A DNA stretch of 64,000 nucleotides from Nemertoderma westbladi (taxonomy: Eukaryota > Xenacoelomorpha > Nemertodermatida > Nemertodermatidae). Both the position numbers and the translations under genes were made by a program. Position 1 is the first letter of the stretch. Each line of letters opens with the position of its first letter. The stretch covers positions 1-64,000 of the forward strand of contig JAUCBJ010008154.1 in NCBI GenBank assembly GCA_032718475.1. Direction: 5' to 3'. A model generated the notes under the pieces. The model worked only from the letters and a program-made list of their open reading frames with translations, was not told the origin of the DNA and did not search any database. Shown here one piece after another: positions 36,201 through 44,695 of this stretch.

Positions 36201-39200
36201 CCTACACCTACAAGCTATGGATACATAGGCCTACCTAGCCCAGAACATAGCTAGTACAGTTGAACCTACACCTACATGCTATGGATACATAGGCCTACCT
36301 AGCCCAGAACATAGCTAGTACAGTTGAACCTACACCTACAAGCTATGGATACATAGGCCTACCTAGCCCAGAACATAGCTAGTACAGTTGAACCTACACC
36401 TACATGCTATGTATACATAGGCCTACCTAGCCGCCCAGAACATAGCTAGTACTGTTGAACCTACACCTACATGCTATGGATACATACAGTAGGCCTACCT
36501 AGCCCAGAACATAGCTAGTACAGTAGAACCTACACATACATGCTAAGGATACATAGGCCTACCTAGTCCAGAACATAGCTAGTACAGTTGAACCTACACC
36601 TACATGCTATGGATACATAGGCCTACCTAGTCCAGAACATAGCTAGTACAGTTGAACCTACACCTACATGCTAATGGATACATAGGCCAACCCAGCCCAG
36701 AACATAGCTAGTACAGTTGAACCTACACCTACATGCTATGGATACATAGGCCTACCTAGCCCAGAACATAGCTAGTACTGTTGAACCTACACCTACATGC
36801 TATGGATACATACAGTAGGCCTACCTAGCCCAGAACATAGCTAGTACAGTAGAACCTACACATACATGCTATGGATACATAGGCCAACCTAGCCCAGAAC
36901 ATAGCTAGTACAGTTGAACCTACACCTACATGCTATGGATACATAGGCCAACCCAGCCCAGAACATAGCTAGTACAGTTGAACCTACACCTACATGCTAT
37001 GGATACATAGGCCTACCTAGTCCAGAACATAGCTAGTACAGTTGAACCTACACCTACATGCTAATGGATACATAGGCCAACCCAGCCCAGAACATAGCTA
37101 GTACAGTTGAACCTACACCTACATGCTATGGATACATAGGCCTACCTAGCCCAGAACATAGCTAGTACAGTTGAACCTACACCTACAAGCTATGGATACA
37201 TAGGCCTACCTAGCCCAGAACATAGCTGATACAGTTGAACCTACACCTACATGCTATGGATACATAGGCCTACCTAGCCCAGAACATAGCTAGTACAGTT
37301 GAACCTACACCTACATGCTATGGATACATAGGCCTACCTAGTCCAGAACATAGCTAGTACAGTTGAACCTACACCTACATGCTAATGGATACATAGGCCA
37401 ACCCAGCCCAGAACATAGCTAGTACAGTTGAACCTACACCTACATGCTATGGATACATAGGCCTACCTAGCCCAGAACATAGCTAGTACAGTTGAACCTA
37501 CACCTACAAGCTGTGGATACATAGGCCTACCTAGCCCAGAACATAGCTGATACAGTTAAACCTACACCTACATGCTATGGATACATAGGCCTACCTAGCC
37601 CAGAACATAGCTAGTACAGTTGAACCTACACCTACAAGCTATGGATACATAGGCCTACCTAGCCCAGAACATAGCTAGTACAGTTGAACCTACACCTACA
37701 AGCTATGGATACATAGGCCTACCTAGCCCAGAACATAGCTAGTACAGTTGAACCTACACCTACATGCTATGGATACATAGGCCTACCTAGCCCAGAACAT
37801 AGCTAGTACAGTTGAACCTACACCTACAAGCTATGGATACATAGGCCTACCTAGCCCAGAACATAGCTAGTACAGTTGAACCTACACCTACATGCTATGG
37901 ATACATAGGCATACCTAGCCCAGAACATAGCTAGTACAGTTGAACCTACACCTACATGCTATGGATACATAGGCCTACCTAGCCCAGAACATAGCTAGTA
38001 CAGTTGAACCTACACCTACATGCTATGGATACATAGGCCTACCTAGCCCAGAACATAGCTAGTACAGTTGAACCTACACCTACATGCTAATGGATACAGT
38101 AGGCCTACCTAGCCCAGAACATAGCTAGTACAGTAGAACCTACACATACATGCTATGGATAGATAGGCCTACTCGACTTATTGTTACAGGCTGAAGATTG
38201 CGATTGGCATCTAAAACACTTCTGTTGTTGGCAATGTGACATTGCTCTTGGTGGGAGGCAGTACGTTGCCAAGAGCAACCACCCATTCTGCCTCAATTGC
38301 TATGAAATGCTGTTTGCAAAGGTAGGTTAATTAATTATGTTTAATAATGTTGAACAATAATTTTAGGTAATAATATTGATGTGGCAGGGGGGGGGGGGGG
38401 GGGTTGATACGAAACCCATATTCTGCATATTAGTGTAATCTTGTCTCAGCGAAATAAGAGTGATAATTATCATTTTAAGGGAAAGGAGCAGTTTACAGGG
38501 GCACGTTATTCTAACCAAAACTTCTAACGAAAGTCATTAGCACAGGTTACAGTTTAATTTTTGGGAGTAATCAGCTGTTAAGGGCATCGCTGTTCCCCTT
38601 TGACTCATCTGTCAAAGTGACTCATTCATATCTGTTTTATTATCTAGGTCTCTTCTCAGAGTTGTTTAATTGATTTAAACTTTGCAAAAGGTTTGAATTT
38701 CTGTTGGTGCCCTGGTAACTATGTAATTAATGTTATTGAGTTAATTTTTCCATTTTGTGGACAATCTTAAGAATTCTTCATGGCGGCCATGGTGTATGTT
38801 TCGGCAGATATACCTTTCGGAAGAGACCATGATTTCGACATAGAACAGATATGAAAATGAATGAATTAATTAATTTAATTTAAATACTCGGATTTTATGT
38901 GTGGGCTTCACAATCATCAATCTATGACGAAATTGTCATTGTTCTTACATTCCCATTGTATAGTATAACCCCCCAAAAAACGGTAATAAAACTTCAATGA
39001 AATTAGATACATTCGAAGTTCAATAATGATTTAAATAATATATCTCAATTACACGCTGTAGCAAAATTCAGGACAGGGAATATGCCTACTTCAGAATGGG
39101 GACTCCACTTTACAATGACGCCAATAATTGTTTCTGGGTAAATATTACGAAAGCTAATTGTTTATTTTATTTTATGCAGATGTGCAGCACTTGCAACAAC

Positions 39201-39404
39201 GTGATAGCAGCAAACGACCCCCGAGTTAGCCACAAAAATAATTACTGGCACAAGGCTCCTGGATGTTTCAGATGTTCGCATTGTCACAATAGCCTAATCA
39301 ACAAACAGTTTATCCCCAAACAGGACCAACCCTTTGTTTTCTGCTCGAAGAAATGCAGATCTGCGTTATTCCCTCGACAATCGATATCAAGCGTGCTGGA
39401 TTGA
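15190..39404 (+). CDS. TES: testin (TES), whole gene span, seven coding exons, 422 aa
   Basis: Coding exons 15190-15291, 21111-21196, 21884-22112, 22472-22708, 23266-23523, 38190-38321 and 39180-39404 join in frame with GT-AG introns. The 422-residue product is essentially the length of vertebrate testin (421). Order: acidic N-terminus (1-34); Cys-rich [20 protein letters not shown] block (about 41-60); PET domain (about 125-210: [24 protein letters not shown]); LIM1 (C220-x2-C223, WHPRCFTC), LIM2 (C290-x2-C293, [11 protein letters not shown]) and LIM3 (C350-x2-C353, WH, CFRCSHC, final CSKKC). Testins are cytoplasmic focal-adhesion and actin-cytoskeleton scaffolds that bind zyxin- and Mena-type partners through the LIM domains; that role is family knowledge. 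No lesion is seen. Introns 1 and 5 carry arrays and transposons. Confidence 0.95.
15826..16250. repeat. 35-bp tandem array in TES intron 1, about 12 copies
   Basis: GTAGGCCCAGAGATCTCG recurs every 35 bases from 15846, and units carry TTGTTTGAACCTACA between boxes. Most copies are identical except for ATATC/ATCTC and single substitutions. Its GTTTGAACCTACA and GCCCAGA segments also occur in the 64-bp satellite of intron 5. Confidence 0.95.
16251..16901. other. intron 1, no further feature seen
   Basis: AT-rich intronic DNA without recognisable coding, repeat unit or RNA gene. Confidence 0.4.
16902..17120 (+). repeat. dispersed repeat, copy 2
   Basis: Same orientation as 9235-9472 and similar over its length, with indels of a few bases. 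The left start GAGCGCCCTTTTAGACGCA is identical. Confidence 0.8.
17151..17366. repeat. 15-bp CGATATTTTTACT(C) array, about 14 copies
   Basis: Units alternate ACTCGCGATATTTTT and ACTCTCGATATTTTT. Because 15 is divisible by three, both strands give stop-free frames through it, but no gene is implied. Confidence 0.9.
17435..17525 (-). mobile_element. LINE fragment D, 3' part, interrupted by the hAT element
   Basis: The reverse complement matches the copy A 3' end (TGCATTGCAGCTGCATTTT, AATGCTGTGCCGGCTTGTC, CACAACTCCCTATCACC). It resumes after the insertion at 19948. Confidence 0.9.
17518..17525. repeat. 8-bp target-site duplication, left copy (ACCCATGA)
   Basis: ACCCATGA immediately precedes the hAT-like element and recurs at 19940-19947 right after it. 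Intact LINE copy A has this octamer once at the matching place. Confidence 0.9.
18354..18625. mobile_element. nested MITE-like element, 272 bp
   Basis: CCCATGTGAAGAATACCAG at 18354 is inverted at 18606-18625, and the match extends a few bases inward (ATTTTC / GAAAT). A third, direct copy of CCCATGTGAAGAAT lies at about 18408. No clear target duplication was found. Confidence 0.75.
18799..19231. mobile_element. nested MITE-like element, 433 bp, GGAAAGGAGCAG ends
   Basis: The left end GGAAAGGAGCAGGTTACAG and the right end (reverse complement GGAAAGGAGCAGATTACAG) form terminal repeats. TAACCAAAACAATAAAC lies inside each end. It contains a poly-C tract at 18944-18964. Related single ends occur at about 38480, 51444 and 52919. 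Confidence 0.75.
19940..19947. repeat. 8-bp target-site duplication, right copy (ACCCATGA)
   Basis: Partner of 17518-17525, directly after the GAGGCTATG end of the hAT-like element. Confidence 0.9.
19948..20209 (-). mobile_element. LINE fragment D, continuation
   Basis: The minus-strand translation contains [31 protein letters not shown] and [16 protein letters not shown], matching the C-terminus of copy A. It ends at GACACAATG, where intronic DNA resumes. With the left part it forms a 5'-truncated LINE tail of about 350 bp. Confidence 0.9.
20210..21110. other. intron 1, no further feature seen
   Basis: AT-rich DNA with a TATATATA cluster at about 20848-20910. Short frames (for example 20207-20467) show no domain. 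Confidence 0.4.
21111..21196 (+). CDS. TES: TES coding exon 2 (Cys-rich block)
   Basis: The acceptor TTCTTTACAG precedes [20 protein letters not shown] and PGFDLHFW, the highly conserved N-terminal testin block. The donor GTTAGA at 21197 is weak, and the exon ends in phase 2 (AG), completed to Arg by exon 3. The open frame running on past the donor is created by the 18-bp array. Confidence 0.95.
21225..21466. repeat. 18-bp CGCATCCGTATATATCTC array in TES intron 2
   Basis: About 13 units start only some 28 bases after the exon 2 donor. Later units are interrupted three times by an extra TATATATCTA segment. On the minus strand it reads as repeated RRYIRM, which is periodicity and not a protein. 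Confidence 0.95.
21467..21883. other. rest of intron 2, nothing seen
   Basis: Ordinary AT-rich intron with a T-rich acceptor tract before 21884. Confidence 0.5.
21884..22112 (+). CDS. TES: TES coding exon 3 (start of PET domain)
   Basis: Reads [19 protein letters not shown]..., then a linker and [12 protein letters not shown], the start of the PET domain. Acceptor CATTTTTTAG; donor GTATGT at 22113; ends in phase 0. Confidence 0.95.
22113..22471. other. TES intron 3, nothing seen
   Basis: 359-bp intron with GTATGT donor and TTTTTTTAG acceptor. No internal feature. Confidence 0.6.
22472..22708 (+). CDS. TES: TES coding exon 4 (rest of PET domain)
   Basis: Reads [20 protein letters not shown], with [16 protein letters not shown] and the helical [19 protein letters not shown] tail, the signature of PET domains in testin and prickle proteins. 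Donor GTTAGT at 22709; phase 0 on both sides. Confidence 0.95.
22709..23265. other. TES intron 4 with poly-C tract about 22827-22846
   Basis: 557-bp intron. The C run is followed by TTAA, as at 5557 and 59886. A frame in 23080-23260 has no acceptor-donor pair that keeps the LIM1 start in phase and was not taken as an exon. Confidence 0.6.
23266..23523 (+). CDS. TES: TES coding exon 5 (LIM1 and start of LIM2)
   Basis: Starts [10 protein letters not shown] and carries the complete LIM1: C-x2-[13 protein letters not shown], then [14 protein letters not shown]. It then opens LIM2 with [15 protein letters not shown]. Donor GTAAGA at 23524. The following intron of 14,666 bp splits LIM2 after its first two zinc ligands. 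Confidence 0.95.
23811..38172. repeat. 64-bp satellite, about 14.4 kb, about 220 units, in TES intron 5
   Basis: The basic unit reads GGCCTACCTAGCCCAGAACA, TAGCTAGTACAGTTGAACCT, ACACCTACATGCTATGGATACATA. Variants are CATGCT/CAAGCT, GATACA/GATAAA, TAGCCGCCCAG, CTACTGTAGTACAG, TCCTAGTACAG and CATACAGTAGGCC, giving units of roughly 62-74 bp. Rare variants recur in the same order. GAACTTAGCTACTG starts at 24226, 28890, 32558 and 33658; CCTATACCTACATG at about 24447, 29111 and 33879; TGCAATGG at about 24591, 29255 and 34023. The common offsets are 4,664 and 4,768 bp, so there are about three higher-order blocks, plus a 1,100-bp local duplication (32.5/33.6 kb). No frame or RNA gene is evident. Confidence 0.98.
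38190..38321 (+). CDS. TES: TES coding exon 6 (rest of LIM2)
   Basis: The acceptor TTGTTACAG precedes [20 protein letters not shown], completing LIM2 with [12 protein letters not shown]. Donor GTAGGT at 38322; phase 0 on both sides. Only about 17 bases separate the satellite end from the exon. Confidence 0.95.
38322..39179. other. TES intron 6 with poly-G tract and a MITE end
   Basis: A G run lies at about 38388-38403. A GGAAAGGAGCAGTTTACAG end followed by TTCTAACCAAAAC sits at about 38480, in the same family as 18799-19231, with no partner end recognised. The rest is ordinary AT-rich intron. Confidence 0.6.
39180..39404 (+). CDS. TES: TES coding exon 7 (LIM3 and stop)
   Basis: After TTTATGCAG the frame reads [20 protein letters not shown], then [18 protein letters not shown] and FVFCSKKC, a full LIM3, and ends [12 protein letters not shown] before TGA at 39402. 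The open frame extending upstream to 39096 is intronic. Confidence 0.95.
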   Translation: MCSTCNNVIAANDPRVSHKNNYWHKAPGCFRCSHCHNSLINKQFIPKQDQPFVFCSKKCRSALFPRQSISSVLD

Positions 39405-40720
39405 TACTGACGGATGCACAAACAATGCATGCTTACACTTCTTATATACTATACATTAGCGTACAATCGTCCTACAATTATTAATTAATCACCTTATCTT
39501 TAACGGACAACTTCCTTATAAGCTATATTATAAATATACTACGCCCCAACGAATTCAAACAATTTCATAAAATTTTCATAAACGCAAGTTTTATTTCTTT
39601 TAACAACTATGACATATGTTCGAAAATATTAATTAGGAGCCCGCTCGACAGGCGGGATAATTACTGTAAGAATCTCAGGGATACTTACTGTAAAAATCTC
39701 AGGATATATAACACTGACTGACTGATAATTATCTAGGTTCAGGCACTTCCTGCCTGGCGATTTTGTTGAAATTTTTCAAGTAAATTGCTTTGGTGGTTCA
39801 TAATCGCGTTACAAAATTTCAGATCGATTCTATGTGTGGTATTCGATATATTTCGTTTTTTTGAAATTATTTTGTCGCGAAATTAAAAGCAATGGTAAAG
39901 TAACAACTCCTCCCTGAGCTGCAGCAGCTATATAGCTGTGTAGGAATGGTTGAGTACAGGGCTGCCTGAGATAGAATTCCATCAAGGCAGAATTTCTTGA
40001 CTACACACTACACCCCTCCTGCTGCTGGCTGCTGTCTGAGTCTACACATCCTTTATCAGCTCTCAGGGATAGGCAGAAAATAGTTGAGTTGTCAATAAAC
40101 AAAATAAAATATACCACTGCAGTAGGATTATATTATTATTCTACGAATCATTGGGCTGATTATTTTGTATAGGATATATGTAGAATGTTCTTAAAAATAA
40201 TATTCTTATTTTTATTATTACATAGGATTAGCATCATTTTTTAGCTGAAGCATTAATAGTGTAAATTAATTTAATTATATTTTAATACCATTACTACATT
40301 GGCATACTGTAAGATAAGTTTTAACATTTCTTACAAATAGGGGTGCGTGCATAAAACGCAAATTACGCAAAATTTAAAAGAACCGGGTGTGTTGTCATAG
40401 CAAAGTTTCATTTTTTATTATGTGGGACGAGCCACAAAGTCAGCTAGCCCCACGCCTTATAGTTTAGACAATTGTTTAGTTTACTTACTGCTGACCGACA
40501 AGGTTTATTTGTAATAGTCTTTTAATAGGGTTCTTCCCCCGGGCTCCTTCCAGCCAGCTTGCTGGCTTTCTAGTTTAATATATTGATATACGGCAACTGG
40601 CAGATTCTGCCATAAATTTAGCGTTTTGATTTATCCTTGATAGTGAGATGAATTAGGCGAAACTTTATGTTGACATGATTATTGGTTATGGCTGGCTTGC
40701 ATATTTGTTGAAACTAGAAG
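39405..40720. other. TES 3' UTR and flanking DNA, no gene seen
   Basis: No further coding pattern was found. The first clear AATAAA is at 40094-40099, about 690 bases after the stop, and may be the polyadenylation signal. A CCAGCCAGCTTGCTGG palindrome lies at about 40550-40565. Confidence 0.4.
40094..40099 (+). promoter_or_regulatory. possible TES polyadenylation signal (AATAAA)
   Basis: First canonical hexamer downstream of the TES stop, followed closely by a second AATAAA. Chance occurrence in AT-rich DNA cannot be excluded. Confidence 0.3.
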
Positions 40721-40843
40721 ATGGCTGCCACTGGATGCTCTTTTGGACAGTGTAATCACTGCCGTAGTAGTAGTGCCGGGCGTTGTATCCGCAGAGTGAA
40801 GCTCGGTTTCACAAACGGGCCAGGAGCATCCACAGACACATTG
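40721..40843 (+). CDS. candidate orphan first coding exon (41 codons)
   Basis: ATG at 40721 with a purine at -3 opens MAATGCSFGQCNHCRSSSAG and continues to STDTL before GTAATA at 40844. The stretch is clearly more G/C- and CpG-rich than its flanks and is Cys-rich, but no family is recognised and no partner exon was found. It could be the first exon of a gene whose other exons I cannot see, or chance. Confidence 0.25.
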
Positions 40844-42881
40844 GTAATAAAGGAATTATAGTAATAGTATTTGTGACAATAAAATATTAAATAAAGATTC
40901 CACATTCAAATAATATTAATAAAATCAACATCAAGCTTAGTTACCACAAAGCTGATTGAAATACCAAATTAATTCCAAAATAATTCATTTTGCACCAGAC
41001 GAAATAATTAATAAGTTAAATATATTAAAGGAAAATGATTAAAAAGTGCATCTTATTATTGGTATACATACAGTAAGTAATTCGTAACATGAATAAATAA
41101 TAAAAATTAAAACAAAAACAATAATTTGTTCCACTAATATCAGCCAAAGTTAAAAAGATCCTGAGGTCAGAATAATATATTTCTGCAACTCAAACGTTTG
41201 ATTGCATGGTGAAATGACGAAAAACAATACGATAAATAATGAAGTTAAAAGTTTTACTCAAGTTGACGATAAATTAATTGATACAATTAATATAATAATA
41301 TAAAATAATATGCTCGGAAAATAAATAAATTGGGCGGTATTCATTGAAAATTCACAAAAACATTTCCAACTTATTGCTCCTATGAATTTGTAAAAGGAAT
41401 AATATTACGCTATTATAAATTCTAGGTTAGTCATTTATTATAAAAACCTACAGATGAGCATTCCGCATATTATTGTTTCTAATATTTAGATAAACTAATG
41501 ACTATAATTGTAATAAAAAATGCAAAAGATATGTAGGGAAGGGGGATATAGGCCTTTGTTTTATATTTAACTGATGTTTTCTATTTAGGTATTTATTTTC
41601 TATGTAAATGTGAGCATAAATTCGATGGAGAATCCATAAATAACATGCAAACAACTAGTATAAGTAGATAAAAAATTCAACATTGAACAATTAAGCTTGA
41701 AACTACAATTTGAAAAAACTAATAATCAGTCACACATATATTGCACTTTGCAATCTGCCATGGCAGTGATGCTGAAAGGATTCCACTATAAGAAATAACT
41801 ATTGCATTTAATACAATTTTAATACTTAGTTGTTAAGCACTGTCTGTTATACACAACTATAGATGTGTTGAGCTTGGATGTTTAGATTAAGGGATAATGG
41901 ATGGATATATTAATGTAAAGTATCGCTCCATGTATGAAACATACATATTATAGATGAAGATGTGAATGATATTAAGTAGGGTTGTGGATCGCGTTTTGAA
42001 TATTGGGTGTTTTATTTCGGCAATATTGCTAGTAAATCATAATTTGAGTCACAATGATTATAATTTATAGCACTCAGTGGAGTTGATGTATTCTGTATCA
42101 AGGATTGTGACGCTACACAAATATAAGCTACGCTTCATGAACTTGTCTGCGGTGTGGCGTCTGCGAAAGTTTTGTGCCCACTCAATTTTTTTGAAAATCC
42201 ATCAACATGATAAATTTGAGTAGGGATGGTGTTGCGTGTTGGAGGGTTCATAATTCATTGGAAGACATGATAAGGCCTTTCAACAACATGGTGATCCTGA
42301 AATATGTCCTGCAAATTGAATCAAAAGTGCCGCTTACTTGTATTTTCCTATTATGCCGCAGTAGCAGATACACAAAACTGATACAGGCACTGCAAAACGC
42401 TATATAGGTAAAATATTAGGAAGAAAAGATGCCTTAATTTCTTTATCTTAAAAAAAACACTTTATTTTAGGCAAGATTCAACATAGCAAAATATTTCTTA
42501 TATAAAAAAAAAAGTTATATTTTTAAAAATCTCTCCTTAAAAAACAAATAATAATAAAAAAGCTACTTGTGCTATAATGAATGGAAAGATTACCGATGCG
42601 CATGTGCGCAACTCAATTCCACACATGATGACGTTATATATATCATTATAAATAATATTAAATATTATAATAATATTAAATATTATAATAATATTATATG
42701 TATTATGTGTATATAACAGGTCGATTTTCGCCAAACAATTTTCGCTTCAATTACTATTGTTTTGTTCATCCAAAGTCCTGTTCAAAATGTATATATTTAG
42801 ATCCTACATATTCCTTATTAATAAAATTATTTATTACTATAAACTTATTAACGATGTTAAAATAAAGATCACATACAGTGT
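40844..42881. other. AT-rich intergenic DNA, no gene seen
   Basis: Long A/T-rich stretch without supported coding. A TAATATTAAATATTATAA cluster at about 42651-42700 is a simple AT repeat. The frame 42207-42407 has no recognisable domain. Confidence 0.4.
42830..42835 (-). promoter_or_regulatory. possible polyadenylation signal of the zinc-finger gene
   Basis: AATAAA on the minus strand, about 46 bases downstream of the TAG stop at 42882. The distance is short but plausible. Confidence 0.35.
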
Positions 42882-44695
42882 CTAATGCAGAGTCAGTTGG
42901 TTAGTGTTCGTTTGTGTGTGATGAGATTGTAATTGGTGAACTGCTAATTGGTAGGCTGATTCGCAGTTGTAACCGCAAACCCAACACTGATGGACTCCAC
43001 CCAAGGATTGTAGATGGTTGGGTAAGAATGGGTTAGAAGGGGGGAAGACTAGTACCCTTTTCGCCTCAGCAGATCGATTTAGCTTAGGAGTTTGGGGTCC
43101 CAAACTAACAGGCGTAGGTGGCAGTCCGTTGCCCTTTAATGCTAGATTTATATCCTGATAAGCGGCAGGAGTTGTTGCTGCATACGGTTTGTAGATTGCA
43201 TTTAGTGGAAGACTTTGCATGGCTGTGGGTAACTCACTCGGAGATAGATTTAACAGTGAGTTAAGGTTAGCTGCATACGCCTGTGAAAATGCCCCGTTGT
43301 AAACGTTTTTAGAAAAGGTGGAACTCGATGGAGATTGCTTTTGAACTGATGATGCTGCTGCTACAGATTGAGGTGTGTTAAGTAAATCCTCTAACTGTTC
43401 ACTCATGTTGTTGCCTCCAAGGAGACTGTCGATTTCTGTTAGAAGACCGTTTTCGGCAAAGTGGTTCTGTTGGAAATTATCCGACCTGTTGTTCCTGTCT
43501 ACACCATTGAACGACTGCGCCAGGTCGTCAATGTTAGCGTTTACCTGTCCCAGAAGTGACGATAGTTCATTAGCGAGTCCACCACTATGACCCGTTGATG
43601 ACATCATCGGGTCTCCTTCTTTACCGTACATTGGCACTCCATCGTGCGTAAACACCTGGAGCATGTTACTTGATAATTTATTATCATTGTTCTGTGTGTG
43701 TACGATGCGGCATGGTGTTTGCTGTTGAATATTCTGCGTGTGTTGCATACTATTATGTTTTTGTTGTAACGTGCATGGGGTGTGTTGCATACTGTTTGGA
43801 GATTGTTGTATCATACATGGAGTGTGTGGCATACTGTTTGGTGATTGTTGGAGCATACATGGTGTGTTTTGCATACTGTTTGGTGATTGTTGGATTATAC
43901 ATGGTGTGTGTGGCATACTGTTTGGTGATTGTTGGAGCATACATGGTGTGTTTTGCATACTGTTTGGGGTTTGTTGCGGGGTACTTGGTGAGCGTGGATT
44001 AATACACAAAGGGTGTTGAACACTATTAGAAGTGAATTGGTTCTTTAGTGGTGTATGTTGAATACTATTTGGAGTGTGTTGGGGCGTAAATGGTGAGTGT
44101 TGCGTATTGCATGAAAGGTGTTGCATAGTATTTGGAGTATGTTGTGTACTGTTAGGTGTGTCTTGTGGACTATTCGAAGTGTAATGTGATTTGGAAAGAT
44201 GGGGGGAACTCTCTTGTTGTTGTCCCCACATAGTATTTAATGTTTGTGCATGACCAACCATAACAGGTGGAATAAGGATCTGGGCTTCTGTAGCTATGTT
44301 ACTACATAACTTATTAATACCTAAACTGTCTATTGCTTGTGGCATAACGGATGCTAAACTTGTCTGCATGTTATTGTACAGAAGAATTCCACTGCTCTTT
44401 TTATCTGGTTCAGTTTGTATGGTGGTGGAGTCAATAGGTTTTAGAGAAGTATCATTGCTTGTAGATTGACTTGCTTTTGCATATGTCCCAAGATAAGTAT
44501 TCTGTTGAGGGTAAGTATCATTTGAAATCGCCGTTTGTACTGTGTTGGAGGTGACATCTATTTTCGAGTCCATATAAGCTTTATTACTATCTTTCAGATC
44601 CGTCTTTTTGTTATGTTGAGTCCTTCGGTGTTTTACCAACGCTTGCCTTTGTGTTGCAGCATATGTACATTGCTCACATTGAAATGGCCTCTCTC
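42882..44695 (-). CDS. zinc-finger gene, last exon
   Basis: Begins ERPFQCEQCTYAATQRQALV with H-x4-H closing the sixth linked finger. The low-complexity tail follows, then SDNFQQNHFAENGLLTEIDS and the terminal finger CWVCGYNCESAYQLAVHQ. Stop TAG at 42882-42884. The tail is rich in QQSPNSM and HTPC repeats and looks like an intrinsically disordered regulatory region. Confidence 0.9.

Noticed and set aside
23811-38172. CRISPR-like array
   Set aside because: Units are contiguous, diverge like a satellite and have no unique spacers, and the setting is a eukaryotic intron.
43375-44019. Plus-strand frames opposite the zinc-finger tail (CCILFGDCW-type repeats)
   Set aside because: They are mirrors of the 42-bp repeat. 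The minus-strand frame is continuous with zinc fingers and correct splice phases.
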